A stretch of DNA of 7,823 nucleotides, taken from the NCBI GenBank assembly GCA_002381695.1, contig DFXM01000045.1, positions 17,212 to 25,034 on the forward strand, in the 5' to 3' direction. The notes under the pieces were generated by a model. The model worked only from the letters and a program-made list of their open reading frames with translations, ran no database searches and was not told the origin of the DNA. This stretch comes from Clostridium sp. UBA4108. GTDB lineage: Bacteria > Bacillota > Clostridia > Clostridiales > Clostridiaceae. The number at the start of each line of letters is the position of its first letter. The first letter of the stretch is position 1. Below are positions 1-6,965 of the stretch, one piece after another. Made by a program: the position numbers and the translations under genes.

Positions 1-21
1 AACCAACTCGACCATCTCTCC
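1..21 (-). tRNA. tRNA-Ser, 5' end only (cut by window edge)
   Basis: Read on the minus strand, the edge gives GGAGAGATGGTCGAGTTGGT, which is the acceptor 5' strand (GGAGAGA), T8, and the start of a D arm typical of bacterial tRNA-Ser. The anticodon and long variable arm lie outside the window, so the isoacceptor cannot be read. A consensus promoter lies just upstream, and serS is the next gene upstream on the same strand, which fits a serine tRNA. Confidence 0.8.
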
Positions 22-37
22 ACGTCCTACAAGGGTT

Positions 38-66
38 ATTTTATCAAAAATAGCTTAGTGTGTCAA
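38..66 (-). promoter_or_regulatory. sigma-A promoter for the tRNA-Ser gene
   Basis: The minus strand has TTGACA at 66-61, a 17-base spacer, and TAAAAT at 43-38. The expected start near 31 leaves a leader of about 10 bases before the tRNA 5' end at 21. The perfect -35 box and ideal spacing suggest a strong stable-RNA promoter, so the tRNA does not depend on read-through from serS. Confidence 0.8.
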
Positions 67-103
67 CAAAAAGATTTATTTTTACTAATTTATCATCACT
101 AAA

Positions 104-233
104 GTTGATTTTAGAACTACATATTCAAGATTTTGAAGCGGTTTAAGTGTAAACTTAGATTCCTGTAGAACAAGAAAATCTCTAGTTAAACTTCTGCAAA
201 GCTGTACCTAATAATATGTAGTTCATTATCAAC
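104..233. repeat. 130-base palindromic element, possible structured RNA or small repeat
   Basis: A perfect 12-base inverted repeat, GAACTACATATT at 114-125 and AATATGTAGTTC at 213-224, is flanked by a second matching pair, GTTGAT at 104-109 and ATCAAC at 228-233. The interior can also fold. On the minus strand GAAG-TTTAA pairs with TTAAA-CCG-CTTC, and inside that AGATT-TT-CTTG pairs with CAGG-AATCT around a TTCTA loop. The result is a long rod with small bulges. There is no U-tract, so it is not a simple terminator for serS. No start-initiated ORF of note lies inside. It sits between serS and tRNA-Ser and could be a non-coding RNA, a MITE-like or rrn-spacer repeat, or part of 3' processing. 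I do not recognise the family. The pairing is seen directly; the role is unknown. Confidence 0.55.
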
Positions 234-249
234 ACTATGTTAAAAAAGT

Positions 250-1527
250 CTATTTAATAAATTCGCATCCAATAAACGGTCTTAATGCTTCTGGTACAGT
301 TATTGTTCCATCTTCATTTTGATAATTTTCAAGTATTGCTGCTACTGTTCTTCCTATAGCTACTCCTGATCCATTTAATGTATGCACAAACTTTGGTTTT
401 GATTTTGGATCTTCTTTATATTTTATATTTGCTCTTGTAGCTTGAAAATCCTCAAAATTACTACAGCTTGATATTTCCACATATCTATTATAACTTGGCA
501 TCCAAACCTCAATATCATAAGTTGTAGCTGAAGAGAAGCCTAAATCACCTTTACAAAGTCTTACTACTCTATAAGGAAGTCCTAACCCTTGAAGTACTCT
601 CTCGGCATCATTTGTAAGCTTTTCAAGCTCATCATATGAATCTTCAGGCTTTGTAAATTTAACAAGTTCAACCTTATTAAATTGATGTTGTCTAATCAGA
701 CCTCTTGTATCTCTTCCCGCTGATCCAGCTTCAGCCCTAAAACATGCACTATAAGCTACATATTTAATTGGAAGTTTATTTCCCTCTAAAGTCTCATCTC
801 TATGCATATTAGTTACAGGAACTTCTGCAGTTGGTATAAGAAAATAATCATTATTAGTAACTTTAAATGCATCATCTTCAAATTTAGGCAGTTGACCAGT
901 ACCAGTCATACTATCTCTATTTACCATGTATGGAGGTAATATTTCAGTATACCCAGCTACATCTACATGAGTATTTAAAAAGTAATTAATTATTGCCCTC
1001 TCCAGTCTTGCACCTAATCCTTTATATATTGTAAATCTTGCACCCGTAACTTTAGATGCTCTTTCGAAATCAAAGATATTTAAGTTTGTTCCTAAATCCC
1101 AGTGAGCCTTTGGTTCAAAATTAAAGTTTCTAGGCTCATTCCACTTTCTTATTTCTACATTATCCTCATCAGATTTACCATCTGGTACATTACTATTTGG
1201 TATATTAGGTATTCTTAATATAAAATTTTTTATATTTCCATCAATTTGAAAAAGTTCATTATCGAATTCCTTTATATCTTCACCTAATTTTTTCATTTCT
1301 GTCATTATTAAAGTTACATCTTTACCATCTTTTTTTAGTTTTGGAATTTCAGCTGATACTGAATTTCTTTTACTCTTTAAATTTTCTACCTCTACAAGTA
1401 TAGCTCTTCTTCTTTCATCTAGTTTAATAATTTCATCTATTATTGAAATATCAAAATTTGAGCTCCTGCCTAAAAGACCATTCTTAATTTCTTCAGGATT
1501 ATTTCGTATCCTTTTTAAATCTAACAT
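250..1527 (-). CDS. serS: Seryl-tRNA synthetase (SerRS)
   Basis: The product is a 425-residue cytosolic class II aminoacyl-tRNA synthetase that activates serine with ATP and charges tRNA-Ser (and tRNA-Sec where present). Residues 1 to about 105 form the N-terminal domain with the long charged antiparallel coiled coil (about 30-100) that grips the long variable arm of tRNA-Ser. The catalytic domain follows. It shows the LPPYMVNRDSMTGTGQLPKF stretch (197-216), the serine-site TAE (233-235), motif 2 with FRAEAGSAGRDTRG (263-276), and motif 3 with GSGVAIGRT (386-394). Length and ends match the bacterial family, with no truncation. The ATG at 1525-1527 follows GGAGGAG at 1534-1540 with a 6-base gap, so the start is secure. 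Expression is controlled by its own promoter and a serine-specific T-box leader upstream. A tRNA-Ser gene lies downstream. Confidence 0.98.
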   Translation of the reverse strand: MLDLKRIRNNPEEIKNGLLGRSSNFDISIIDEIIKLDERRRAILVEVENLKSKRNSVSAEIPKLKKDGKDVTLIMTEMKKLGEDIKEFDNELFQIDGNIKNFILRIPNIPNSNVPDGKSDEDNVEIRKWNEPRNFNFEPKAHWDLGTNLNIFDFERASKVTGARFTIYKGLGARLERAIINYFLNTHVDVAGYTEILPPYMVNRDSMTGTGQLPKFEDDAFKVTNNDYFLIPTAEVPVTNMHRDETLEGNKLPIKYVAYSACFRAEAGSAGRDTRGLIRQHQFNKVELVKFTKPEDSYDELEKLTNDAERVLQGLGLPYRVVRLCKGDLGFSSATTYDIEVWMPSYNRYVEISSCSNFEDFQATRANIKYKEDPKSKPKFVHTLNGSGVAIGRTVAAILENYQNEDGTITVPEALRPFIGCEFIK

Positions 1528-1634
1528 TTAAATCTCCTCCTATATAATACTTATTATATATATAAACTCATAAACATTTTCTATATTATAGATTTATATT
1601 AGTACCTTTATGCAGTTAATATATATTGATTTTA

Positions 1635-1653
1635 CTATTTTAAATTAAAATAG
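1635..1653. repeat. Small perfect hairpin in the serS 5' UTR after the T-box terminator
   Basis: CTATTTTA at 1635-1642 and TAAAATAG at 1646-1653 form a perfect 8-base inverted repeat with a 3-base loop, starting 3 bases beyond the terminator U-tract. It lies in the 116-base AT-rich stretch between the T-box terminator and serS. That stretch also holds a short palindrome at 1580-1592 (TCTATATTATAGA). Because it is all A/T-rich it may be chance, or it may shape the mRNA 5' end of antiterminated transcripts. No function can be assigned. Confidence 0.35.
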
Positions 1654-1656
1654 AAT

Positions 1657-1696
1657 AAAAAAAGAGCCTTTCTTCCCTTAAAGGGACGAAAGACTC
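1657..1696 (-). terminator. T-box intrinsic terminator
   Basis: On the minus strand GAGTCTTTCGTCCC pairs with GGGAAGAAAGGCTC (one G-U pair, one G-A mismatch) and is followed by seven T residues at 1663-1657. The upstream arm begins at 1696, inside the last base of the T-box sequence, so terminator and antiterminator compete. This is the off-state switch of the serS leader. It may also stop transcripts arriving from the upstream operon. Confidence 0.93.
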
Positions 1697-1888
1697 CGCG
1701 TTACCACCCTAATTGAATAAAGTAATCTTTATTCCTCTCAATAAATTAACGACTATGCCGTACTGCTCATCACAGTCCCTCAGAGGTGGATTCATAATAA
1801 ATGATATATCAGTTCGCACCATTCACTGACTCTCTTTAATTTCATTTTATTATTACTAATCTCATCAATGGTTTATATCTATAATACT
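1657..1888 (-). ncRNA. Serine-specific T-box riboswitch (serS leader)
   Basis: This leader senses the charging state of tRNA-Ser. Uncharged tRNA pairs with a specifier codon and with the T-box, stabilises the antiterminator, and lets transcription enter serS. On the minus strand the conserved parts appear in order: GATGAG at 1866-1861 and AGTA at 1857-1854 (S-turn strand), an AGAGAG...CTCT paired arm, the GGTGCGAACTG segment, then GAA followed by specifier TCC (1790-1788) and ACCTCTGAG. Stem II/III material follows, then the T-box AGGGTGGTAACGCGG at 1710-1696, then the terminator. The UCC specifier matches the serS gene downstream. The 5' end is inferred from the promoter and the 3' end from the terminator U-tract. 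Stem boundaries are read by eye. Confidence 0.95.
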
Positions 1889-1894
1889 AATATA

Positions 1895-1923
1895 ATTCTA
1901 TTATTTTCAATATTCATTGTCAA
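1895..1923 (-). promoter_or_regulatory. sigma-A promoter of serS
   Basis: The minus strand has TTGACA at 1923-1918, 17 bases, and TAGAAT at 1900-1895, which predicts transcription from about 1888, just ahead of the T-box stem I. The -35 box begins only 2 bases after the stop codon of the DUF1667 gene, and no terminator separates the two. Confidence 0.8.
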
Positions 1924-1925
1924 TA

Positions 1926-2174
1926 TTAATATATCTTATCTTTACTTATTTTCTTAGTACATATTATATCGACACCTGTGTTAAGTATATTTTTGCAAAT
2001 TACATCTCCACAATTGAGAGGAGGACCTACATATATTCTACTTAAAGCCTTAGAACACTCCATCCATAGTGATTTATCAATGGCTTCACTACTCCTTACT
2101 GGAGCCACATCATAATTATTAGAGCCTTTAACTCTAACTATAGTTGTTAATATATCTTTATCTTTCAAAATCAT
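1926..2174 (-). CDS. Short DUF1667 protein, lacking the usual N-terminal cysteine region
   Basis: This is an 82-residue protein of unknown biochemical role. Residues 9-76 match the C-terminal part of DUF1667 as I know it: ILTTIVRVKG, then APVRSSEAIDK, then GPPLNCGDVICKNILNTGVDIICT. Full-length members are about 120 residues and start with a cysteine-rich segment (CPxGC and a later GxxCxRG) that probably binds metal or Fe-S. Here that segment is missing, and only three scattered non-motif cysteines plus C55 and C60 in the core remain. The upstream flavoprotein stop ends 5 bases before the ATG, so the two are translationally close. Start choice is uncertain: GAGGT lies too close to ATG 2172-2174 but well placed for TTG 2166-2168, which would remove two residues. 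DUF1667 genes commonly accompany GlpA/GlpB-like glycerol-3-phosphate dehydrogenases, so partnership with the neighbour is the natural inference. Confidence 0.8.
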   Translation of the reverse strand: MILKDKDILTTIVRVKGSNNYDVAPVRSSEAIDKSLWMECSKALSRIYVGPPLNCGDVICKNILNTGVDIICTKKISKDKIY

Positions 2175-2179
2175 CTACC

Positions 2180-3574
2180 TCACATTGTGTCAAATTCTTT
2201 TATTCTAGACAATATTAGCTTTGATTCCTTAGAGTGATTAACTATTTCTATCATGCTTTTATTCATCTCTCTTGCTAATATAGCTATAATATAAGATTTA
2301 CAATAACATCCTCCACAATTTCCAAAACCAGCGCCTGTTCTTCTTTTTATTCCTTCTAAAGTCCTAGCACCTAATGGTCTTCTTATGGCATCCACTATTT
2401 CTCCCTCACTAATATTTTCACACTGACATACTATATTTCCATATTTCTTGTCTATGGATATAATTTTATTTCTATCTTTATTAGACAAATTTTTAAACCT
2501 AAAATATTCTCTTCTTTTATCATTAAAGTCATTTTTAAATTTACAATTTAATTTATCAACTACTAATTTACATATGTTTAATGCTAGTGCCGGAGTCATA
2601 GTTACTTGACCATAATGCTTTACTTCAACATTCATATAGCCATCTTCTTGTATATTATCTTGTATTTTAACGGATTCATCAAATAGATGCCAGTCTAAAA
2701 CCATCTTTACATCTTGGCTCTCTATTTGTCCTATAAATGGCTGTAGCTTTTTTACAACCTTGTCATAAGAAACACTATTTGGATTGCTATAAGCACCTAT
2801 AATTCCACCATATATAGTGGGACGTATATATACTCTTTCTTTACTATTTAAATCGAATATTATATTAGAATATAAATTTTTATACTCTTTATCAATAACC
2901 ATATATTTTAAATAACTTTTATTAACCTTCTCATTAGAAATATTATCACTTTCCATAGAAAGTCTTTTATCTAAGGTAGTATTTATAACTATCTTACAAT
3001 TAAACTTATTCTTATTTGTTACTATCTTGAAACTTTTATTCATTTTTTCAATGGATAAAACCTCTTCCTCTAGCTTAAATGTAACTCCATTATCAAAGGC
3101 AATTTCTCCATATGCTAATGCTAAATCATAGGAGCATATGACACCTGTATTAGGTATATATAATGCTTTAGATGTATCTTTATCTAAGTTAGGCTCATAC
3201 TTAAAAATTTCTGTTCCTGTAAGAAGTTCAACATCATCTATTTTCTTAGATTTAGCTCTATGATACATCTTGTCTATAAATGCTTCTTGTTCTTTATTCT
3301 TAGCTACATATATACTTCCACATCTCTTATAAGGAACATTAAATTTATTAGCATATTGCTCCATCAATAGATTTCCTTTTCTTATAAGCTTAGATGTAAC
3401 TTCATCCTCACACTCTAATCCATCATATATGGTTGCAGTATTAATTAGAGTTGTATCACTACATATGTCGTAATCTTTTTCTATTACTGCAATATTTAAA
3501 TTATATTTAGAAAGCTCATAGGCTAGGGCACAACCTATTATGCCCCCGCCTAATATTAGAATATCATAATCCAT
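2180..3574 (-). CDS. GlpA-like FAD-dependent oxidoreductase with BFD-type [2Fe-2S] domain
   Basis: A 464-residue flavoprotein related to the GlpA subunit of anaerobic glycerol-3-phosphate dehydrogenase (DAO superfamily). The FAD-binding Rossmann motif GGGIIGCALAYELS is at residues 9-22, with the acidic strand end VIEKD at 30-34. A DAO substrate/FAD body follows. The C-terminal BFD-like domain has CQC (383-385) and CGGC (420-423), the pattern that holds a [2Fe-2S] cluster, within the typical GEIVDAIRRPLGARTLEGIKRRTGAG. The start ATG 3572-3574 is chosen because GGAGG sits 5 bases upstream; the ATG four codons earlier overlaps that site. The protein follows the UPF0182 gene by 20 bases and precedes DUF1667. 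Oddities: the segment after the Rossmann fold reads INTATIYDGLECEDEV, not the NSAIIHAGYD-like pattern I expect. The usual GI.SPGLTAAPAIA region reads HYGQVTMTPALA. No GlpB-like partner gene is present. The real substrate is uncertain. Confidence 0.88.
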   Translation of the reverse strand: MDYDILILGGGIIGCALAYELSKYNLNIAVIEKDYDICSDTTLINTATIYDGLECEDEVTSKLIRKGNLLMEQYANKFNVPYKRCGSIYVAKNKEQEAFIDKMYHRAKSKKIDDVELLTGTEIFKYEPNLDKDTSKALYIPNTGVICSYDLALAYGEIAFDNGVTFKLEEEVLSIEKMNKSFKIVTNKNKFNCKIVINTTLDKRLSMESDNISNEKVNKSYLKYMVIDKEYKNLYSNIIFDLNSKERVYIRPTIYGGIIGAYSNPNSVSYDKVVKKLQPFIGQIESQDVKMVLDWHLFDESVKIQDNIQEDGYMNVEVKHYGQVTMTPALALNICKLVVDKLNCKFKNDFNDKRREYFRFKNLSNKDRNKIISIDKKYGNIVCQCENISEGEIVDAIRRPLGARTLEGIKRRTGAGFGNCGGCYCKSYIIAILAREMNKSMIEIVNHSKESKLILSRIKEFDTM

Positions 3575-3594
3575 GATTTCCTCCATCTATATGG

Positions 3595-6390
3595 CTACTT
3601 TGATAACCCATCAATTAATTTTCCTAACTCATTAATGTACTCACCATATTTAGCCCAATCACCATTTTTTTGTGCTTCCATTGCATTTTTATAAGCTTCA
3701 CTAATTTTTATCATATCTGGAGTAACAATAGTTCCTCCATTATTTGGAGTTTCCTGTGTAGTACCTCCATTATTATCTTCTTCTTTGAAGTTAAATAATT
3801 GACTTAAAGCAGTTTCTATATTTGGAGATAATACTAGCTTATCACCATATCCAACTACTACATTTCTCATTTCAGGTATACTATTTTCTCCTGATGCTCT
3901 TAAATATAATGGTGATACATATAATAATGAATTTTTAATTGGTACGATTAACACTTCACCAAATTGTACTTGTGATCCTTTTGTATCCCAGAGCGCTAAT
4001 TGTTTTGATATTTCTGGATCTTGATTTATTTTCTTTTTAAATAATGTAGGATTATAAACTGTACCTCCTGTTGGAAATTCATAAAGAAACATCTTTCCGT
4101 AATTATTTCCATCCATCCTTACACCGTACATAGCCACCATATTGTCTCTACCCTTTGTATTAAAATAGTCTAATATAACCATCTCTTCCTTTTCCTCATT
4201 GGGCAATTTCATAGTGACATAAGATGATTCTTCAGTTCTTTTTTCTGAAATAGATTTTTCTCCTTTATTACCTAAAGCACTTAATTTATCTAAGGTTGAA
4301 TTTGTTTGAACCTCTTCTTTTTTTTCTGTTTCATTATAATTATCACTAGCTACTGACCACACATCATCACCATTATAGAATACCCCAGGTTCTGAAACAT
4401 GATATTTTTCTAGCATATAACTTTGTATATTAAATAAATCTTGAGGATATCTGAAGTGAGACCTTATATCTTCCGATAATGTTTCTACATCTTTATTAAA
4501 TAACTTAGGAAATATTTTTGCATAGGTGTTAACTATAGGATCTTCTTTATCTACTATATAAAAATCTGTGGTTCCATTATACGCATCTATTACTACCTTA
4601 ACAGAATTTCTTATATAGTTTATACCTTTAACTGATTGTGCAAACGGAAATTTATCTGTTACTGTATATGCATCTACTATCCAATAAAGTTGATTATTAC
4701 TTATAACCACATATGGATCCTTATCATAGTAAAGGAATGGAGCTATTTTTTTCACCCTATCCATAATATTTCTATTCAATAATATTTTACTTTCTGAAGT
4801 TATGTCTTGAGATAATATAAATTTAGTATTTTGTTCTTTAATTGCAAATAGTAATTTGTTTAATGGAGTCATTTTTATTCCTGCAGCTCCATCATAATTA
4901 TTAGTTGCATTTTCTCCTCCTACCGGATAGTCTATCTCTCCTAATTTTGTATTTACTATACTATAATTATCAGTTCCTTCACCAAAATATATCCTCGGAT
5001 TTTCTAAAGATATATCTGTTTTATTTTCTAATGGTATATTACTCATAACAAAATCTGGCTGACCTTCACTAGTAACAGATTTAACTTTGCTCATAACAAC
5101 GCCATATCCATGAGTATATGCCAAGTGTTTATTTTGCCACGTAATAGAATTATTATCTAATTTGTCAAAGTCTATTTCCCTAGCAGCTATAAATACTTGA
5201 TTATAATCACCATTAATATAATACCTATCCATATCAATATCATTAAACTTATAATAATACCTTATATATTGAAATTGATTATAGAACTCTAAAGCTGGTC
5301 TATATGAATTAACTTTAATATTATTAACTATATCTTTATTTGCAGTTAAATCTTCTGCTGTTAAATCATTCTTTATAGTAAAGTTTTCCTGCTGTATTTC
5401 ATCAATGTTAAATGCTTTCTTAGTATATTCAATATTTCTTTCTATATATGGTTTCTCTAGTGTTTTCTCATTAGAATGAACTATAAATTGCTGTACTAAT
5501 CCAGATGTTACAGTTTCTCCTATAATCAATACAACTATAATCAATATAGATGCTATTATTGGTTTCACCTTTTTAGACATAACACTAAAAAATACTACTA
5601 TGGCTCCAATTAGAGCTGCTATAGTAATAACTTTATAGAATTTTAATGATACTGTAACATCAGTATAACTTGCACCAACTACCACTCCCCTTGGAGAATA
5701 TGCTAAATTCCATCCTTGCATCATATACCCTAAAGAAACCATTAACATTAATAATGCTGCCAATATTGCTAACTGTTTTCCCGCAAAGTTCGTTAACCCA
5801 CTTGTCATTGATTTTAGGCTTTTCATATCTATCTGATTACTAAAGCTATTAGTAAATTTATCTTTAACATTAAATATAATGTAAATGGCAAATGTAGCTA
5901 TAACTAATATAATTAATAGTATAAACATACTTCCATATAATGATTGTATTAATGGTAATTTAAATAGAAAAAATGATAAATCTTTATTAAATATAGGGTC
6001 ATTCAATGAAAATTTTGTTGAATTTGAGAATTCAAGTATATTGTACCAATATCTATTAGAGAATATGAAGGAAAATATTAATGAAACCAATAAATCTACT
6101 ATAATTAATATTCTGAAATTTCTCTTTTCTTTCAACTTATCAACTTCTATTTCTCTCCTCAACTTTTTAATATTAGGTTTTAAACTCTTATAATATAGAA
6201 TAATAGCTAAAAAGGTAACTAAAAAGGTTGGAATCATAAGTTTAGCTATGGCCAATACCTTAGTAAAATATATTGATAAGTATCCTAACTCCTTAAACCA
6301 TTGATAATCCACTATAACAGTAATACTAGAAATTAAAACAAATATTATAGCAATGGAAATTAAAATAATATTTCTAGTTATTTTCTTCAA
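3595..6390 (-). CDS. UPF0182 family large membrane protein
   Basis: A protein of about 931 residues and unknown function. Numbering here counts from the longer TTG start at 6426. Seven hydrophobic segments fill the N-terminal third (about 19-39, 55-79, 105-123, 160-186, 219-236, 265-283, 289-307), followed by a region of about 600 residues expected outside the membrane. Family signatures include YTHGYGVV (437-444), NSVKVVIDAYNGTTDFYIVD (607-626), HFRYPQDLF (657-665), FYNGDDVW (683-690), DNMVAMYGVRMDGNNYGK (761-778) and INQDPEISKQLALWDTKGS (800-818). A charged low-complexity insert is at about 694-735, and an NGGT-repeat linker (885-899) leads to a short helical tail. The start is uncertain. 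TTG 6388-6390 has AAGGAG in the last codons of niaR, 10 bases upstream. TTG 6424-6426 has AAAGGA 7 bases upstream and would overlap niaR. ATG 6418-6420 lacks a well placed site. Confidence 0.93.
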   Translation of the reverse strand: MKKITRNIILISIAIIFVLISSITVIVDYQWFKELGYLSIYFTKVLAIAKLMIPTFLVTFLAIILYYKSLKPNIKKLRREIEVDKLKEKRNFRILIIVDLLVSLIFSFIFSNRYWYNILEFSNSTKFSLNDPIFNKDLSFFLFKLPLIQSLYGSMFILLIILVIATFAIYIIFNVKDKFTNSFSNQIDMKSLKSMTSGLTNFAGKQLAILAALLMLMVSLGYMMQGWNLAYSPRGVVVGASYTDVTVSLKFYKVITIAALIGAIVVFFSVMSKKVKPIIASILIIVVLIIGETVTSGLVQQFIVHSNEKTLEKPYIERNIEYTKKAFNIDEIQQENFTIKNDLTAEDLTANKDIVNNIKVNSYRPALEFYNQFQYIRYYYKFNDIDMDRYYINGDYNQVFIAAREIDFDKLDNNSITWQNKHLAYTHGYGVVMSKVKSVTSEGQPDFVMSNIPLENKTDISLENPRIYFGEGTDNYSIVNTKLGEIDYPVGGENATNNYDGAAGIKMTPLNKLLFAIKEQNTKFILSQDITSESKILLNRNIMDRVKKIAPFLYYDKDPYVVISNNQLYWIVDAYTVTDKFPFAQSVKGINYIRNSVKVVIDAYNGTTDFYIVDKEDPIVNTYAKIFPKLFNKDVETLSEDIRSHFRYPQDLFNIQSYMLEKYHVSEPGVFYNGDDVWSVASDNYNETEKKEEVQTNSTLDKLSALGNKGEKSISEKRTEESSYVTMKLPNEEKEEMVILDYFNTKGRDNMVAMYGVRMDGNNYGKMFLYEFPTGGTVYNPTLFKKKINQDPEISKQLALWDTKGSQVQFGEVLIVPIKNSLLYVSPLYLRASGENSIPEMRNVVVGYGDKLVLSPNIETALSQLFNFKEEDNNGGTTQETPNNGGTIVTPDMIKISEAYKNAMEAQKNGDWAKYGEYINELGKLIDGLSK

Positions 6391-6397
6391 TATGTCT

Positions 6398-6931
6398 TCA
6401 CTCCTTATTTTTATTTTCATCTTCAATTAAATATCCTTTTTTACCTAATGAATTAAGTATATTTTTAAGTTCTTCTTCATTATTACAACTTATGGTATGT
6501 AGATGGATTCCATTCGTTAATGCTGATAATGGCTCAGCAGAATAATTTTTAAAACTCTTGTAAAAATTCTCTAAATCAAAAAGATTTTTAATCATTAGCA
6601 TGGCCCTAATCTCACCATAAAGCGGATGTTCCACTGTTACATCCTCAACTATTCCCCCATACTTAATAATAGTTTTTAACTCATCCTCCAAATCTTCTCT
6701 TCTATGATTTACTGCTATTATAGCTCTTATAGATGTATTACTATTATTTGCTATCATATATCCTCTAGGAGTGGCAATAACATTAGCTCCTTCAGCTTTT
6801 ATTATAGCTATATCTTTAACAATTACTTGTCTAGTAACATTGAATATTTTAGCTAATTTTTGACCTTTTATTGGTTCCTCAGAGCTAATTAATAAACTTT
6901 TTATTTCTTCTCTTCGATTTTGTAATATCAT
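6398..6931 (-). CDS. niaR: NiaR-type nicotinate-responsive transcriptional repressor
   Basis: A 177-residue repressor of NAD biosynthesis and niacin uptake genes, known in Firmicutes as NiaR (YrxA). Residues 4-60 form a winged HTH of the HTH_11 type (KGQKLAKIFNVTRQVIVKDIAIIKAEG recognition region, then the wing TPRGYMI). Residues about 66-172 form the 3H domain, named for conserved histidines. Here NHRREDLEDEL carries H76 and E84, VEHPLYGE carries H102, and NGIHLHTIS carries H143 and H145. By analogy with the Thermotoga structure, H76, E84, H143 and H145 are candidates for the metal site (recalled, not aligned). The ATG follows GGAGG by 4 bases. The last codons contain the AAGGAG used by the next gene, which indicates co-transcription with the UPF0182 gene. 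No NAD pathway gene is in the window. The HD-domain gene lies 113 bases upstream. Confidence 0.93.
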   Translation of the reverse strand: MILQNRREEIKSLLISSEEPIKGQKLAKIFNVTRQVIVKDIAIIKAEGANVIATPRGYMIANNSNTSIRAIIAVNHRREDLEDELKTIIKYGGIVEDVTVEHPLYGEIRAMLMIKNLFDLENFYKSFKNYSAEPLSALTNGIHLHTISCNNEEELKNILNSLGKKGYLIEDENKNKE

Positions 6932-6965
6932 AATTCCTCCATCAATAATACTAAACTATTATCAT

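Noticed and set aside
87..206. About 40-codon stop-free frame on the minus strand across the palindromic element
   Set aside because: It has no usable start codon or ribosome binding site near its beginning, and the palindromic pairing explains the sequence better. It could still be a decayed or repeated fragment.
225..249. Possible promoter (TAGACT, 16 bases, GATAAT) before the palindromic element
   Set aside because: The -35 match is poor and the -10 lies in the outer stem, so transcription would start inside the repeat. Not supported without 5'-end data.
5885..6193. 102-codon open frame on the plus strand
   Set aside because: It is antisense within the N-terminal coding region of the UPF0182 gene, has no ribosome binding site, and its product is a low-complexity N/I/L/S string typical of AT-rich antisense frames.
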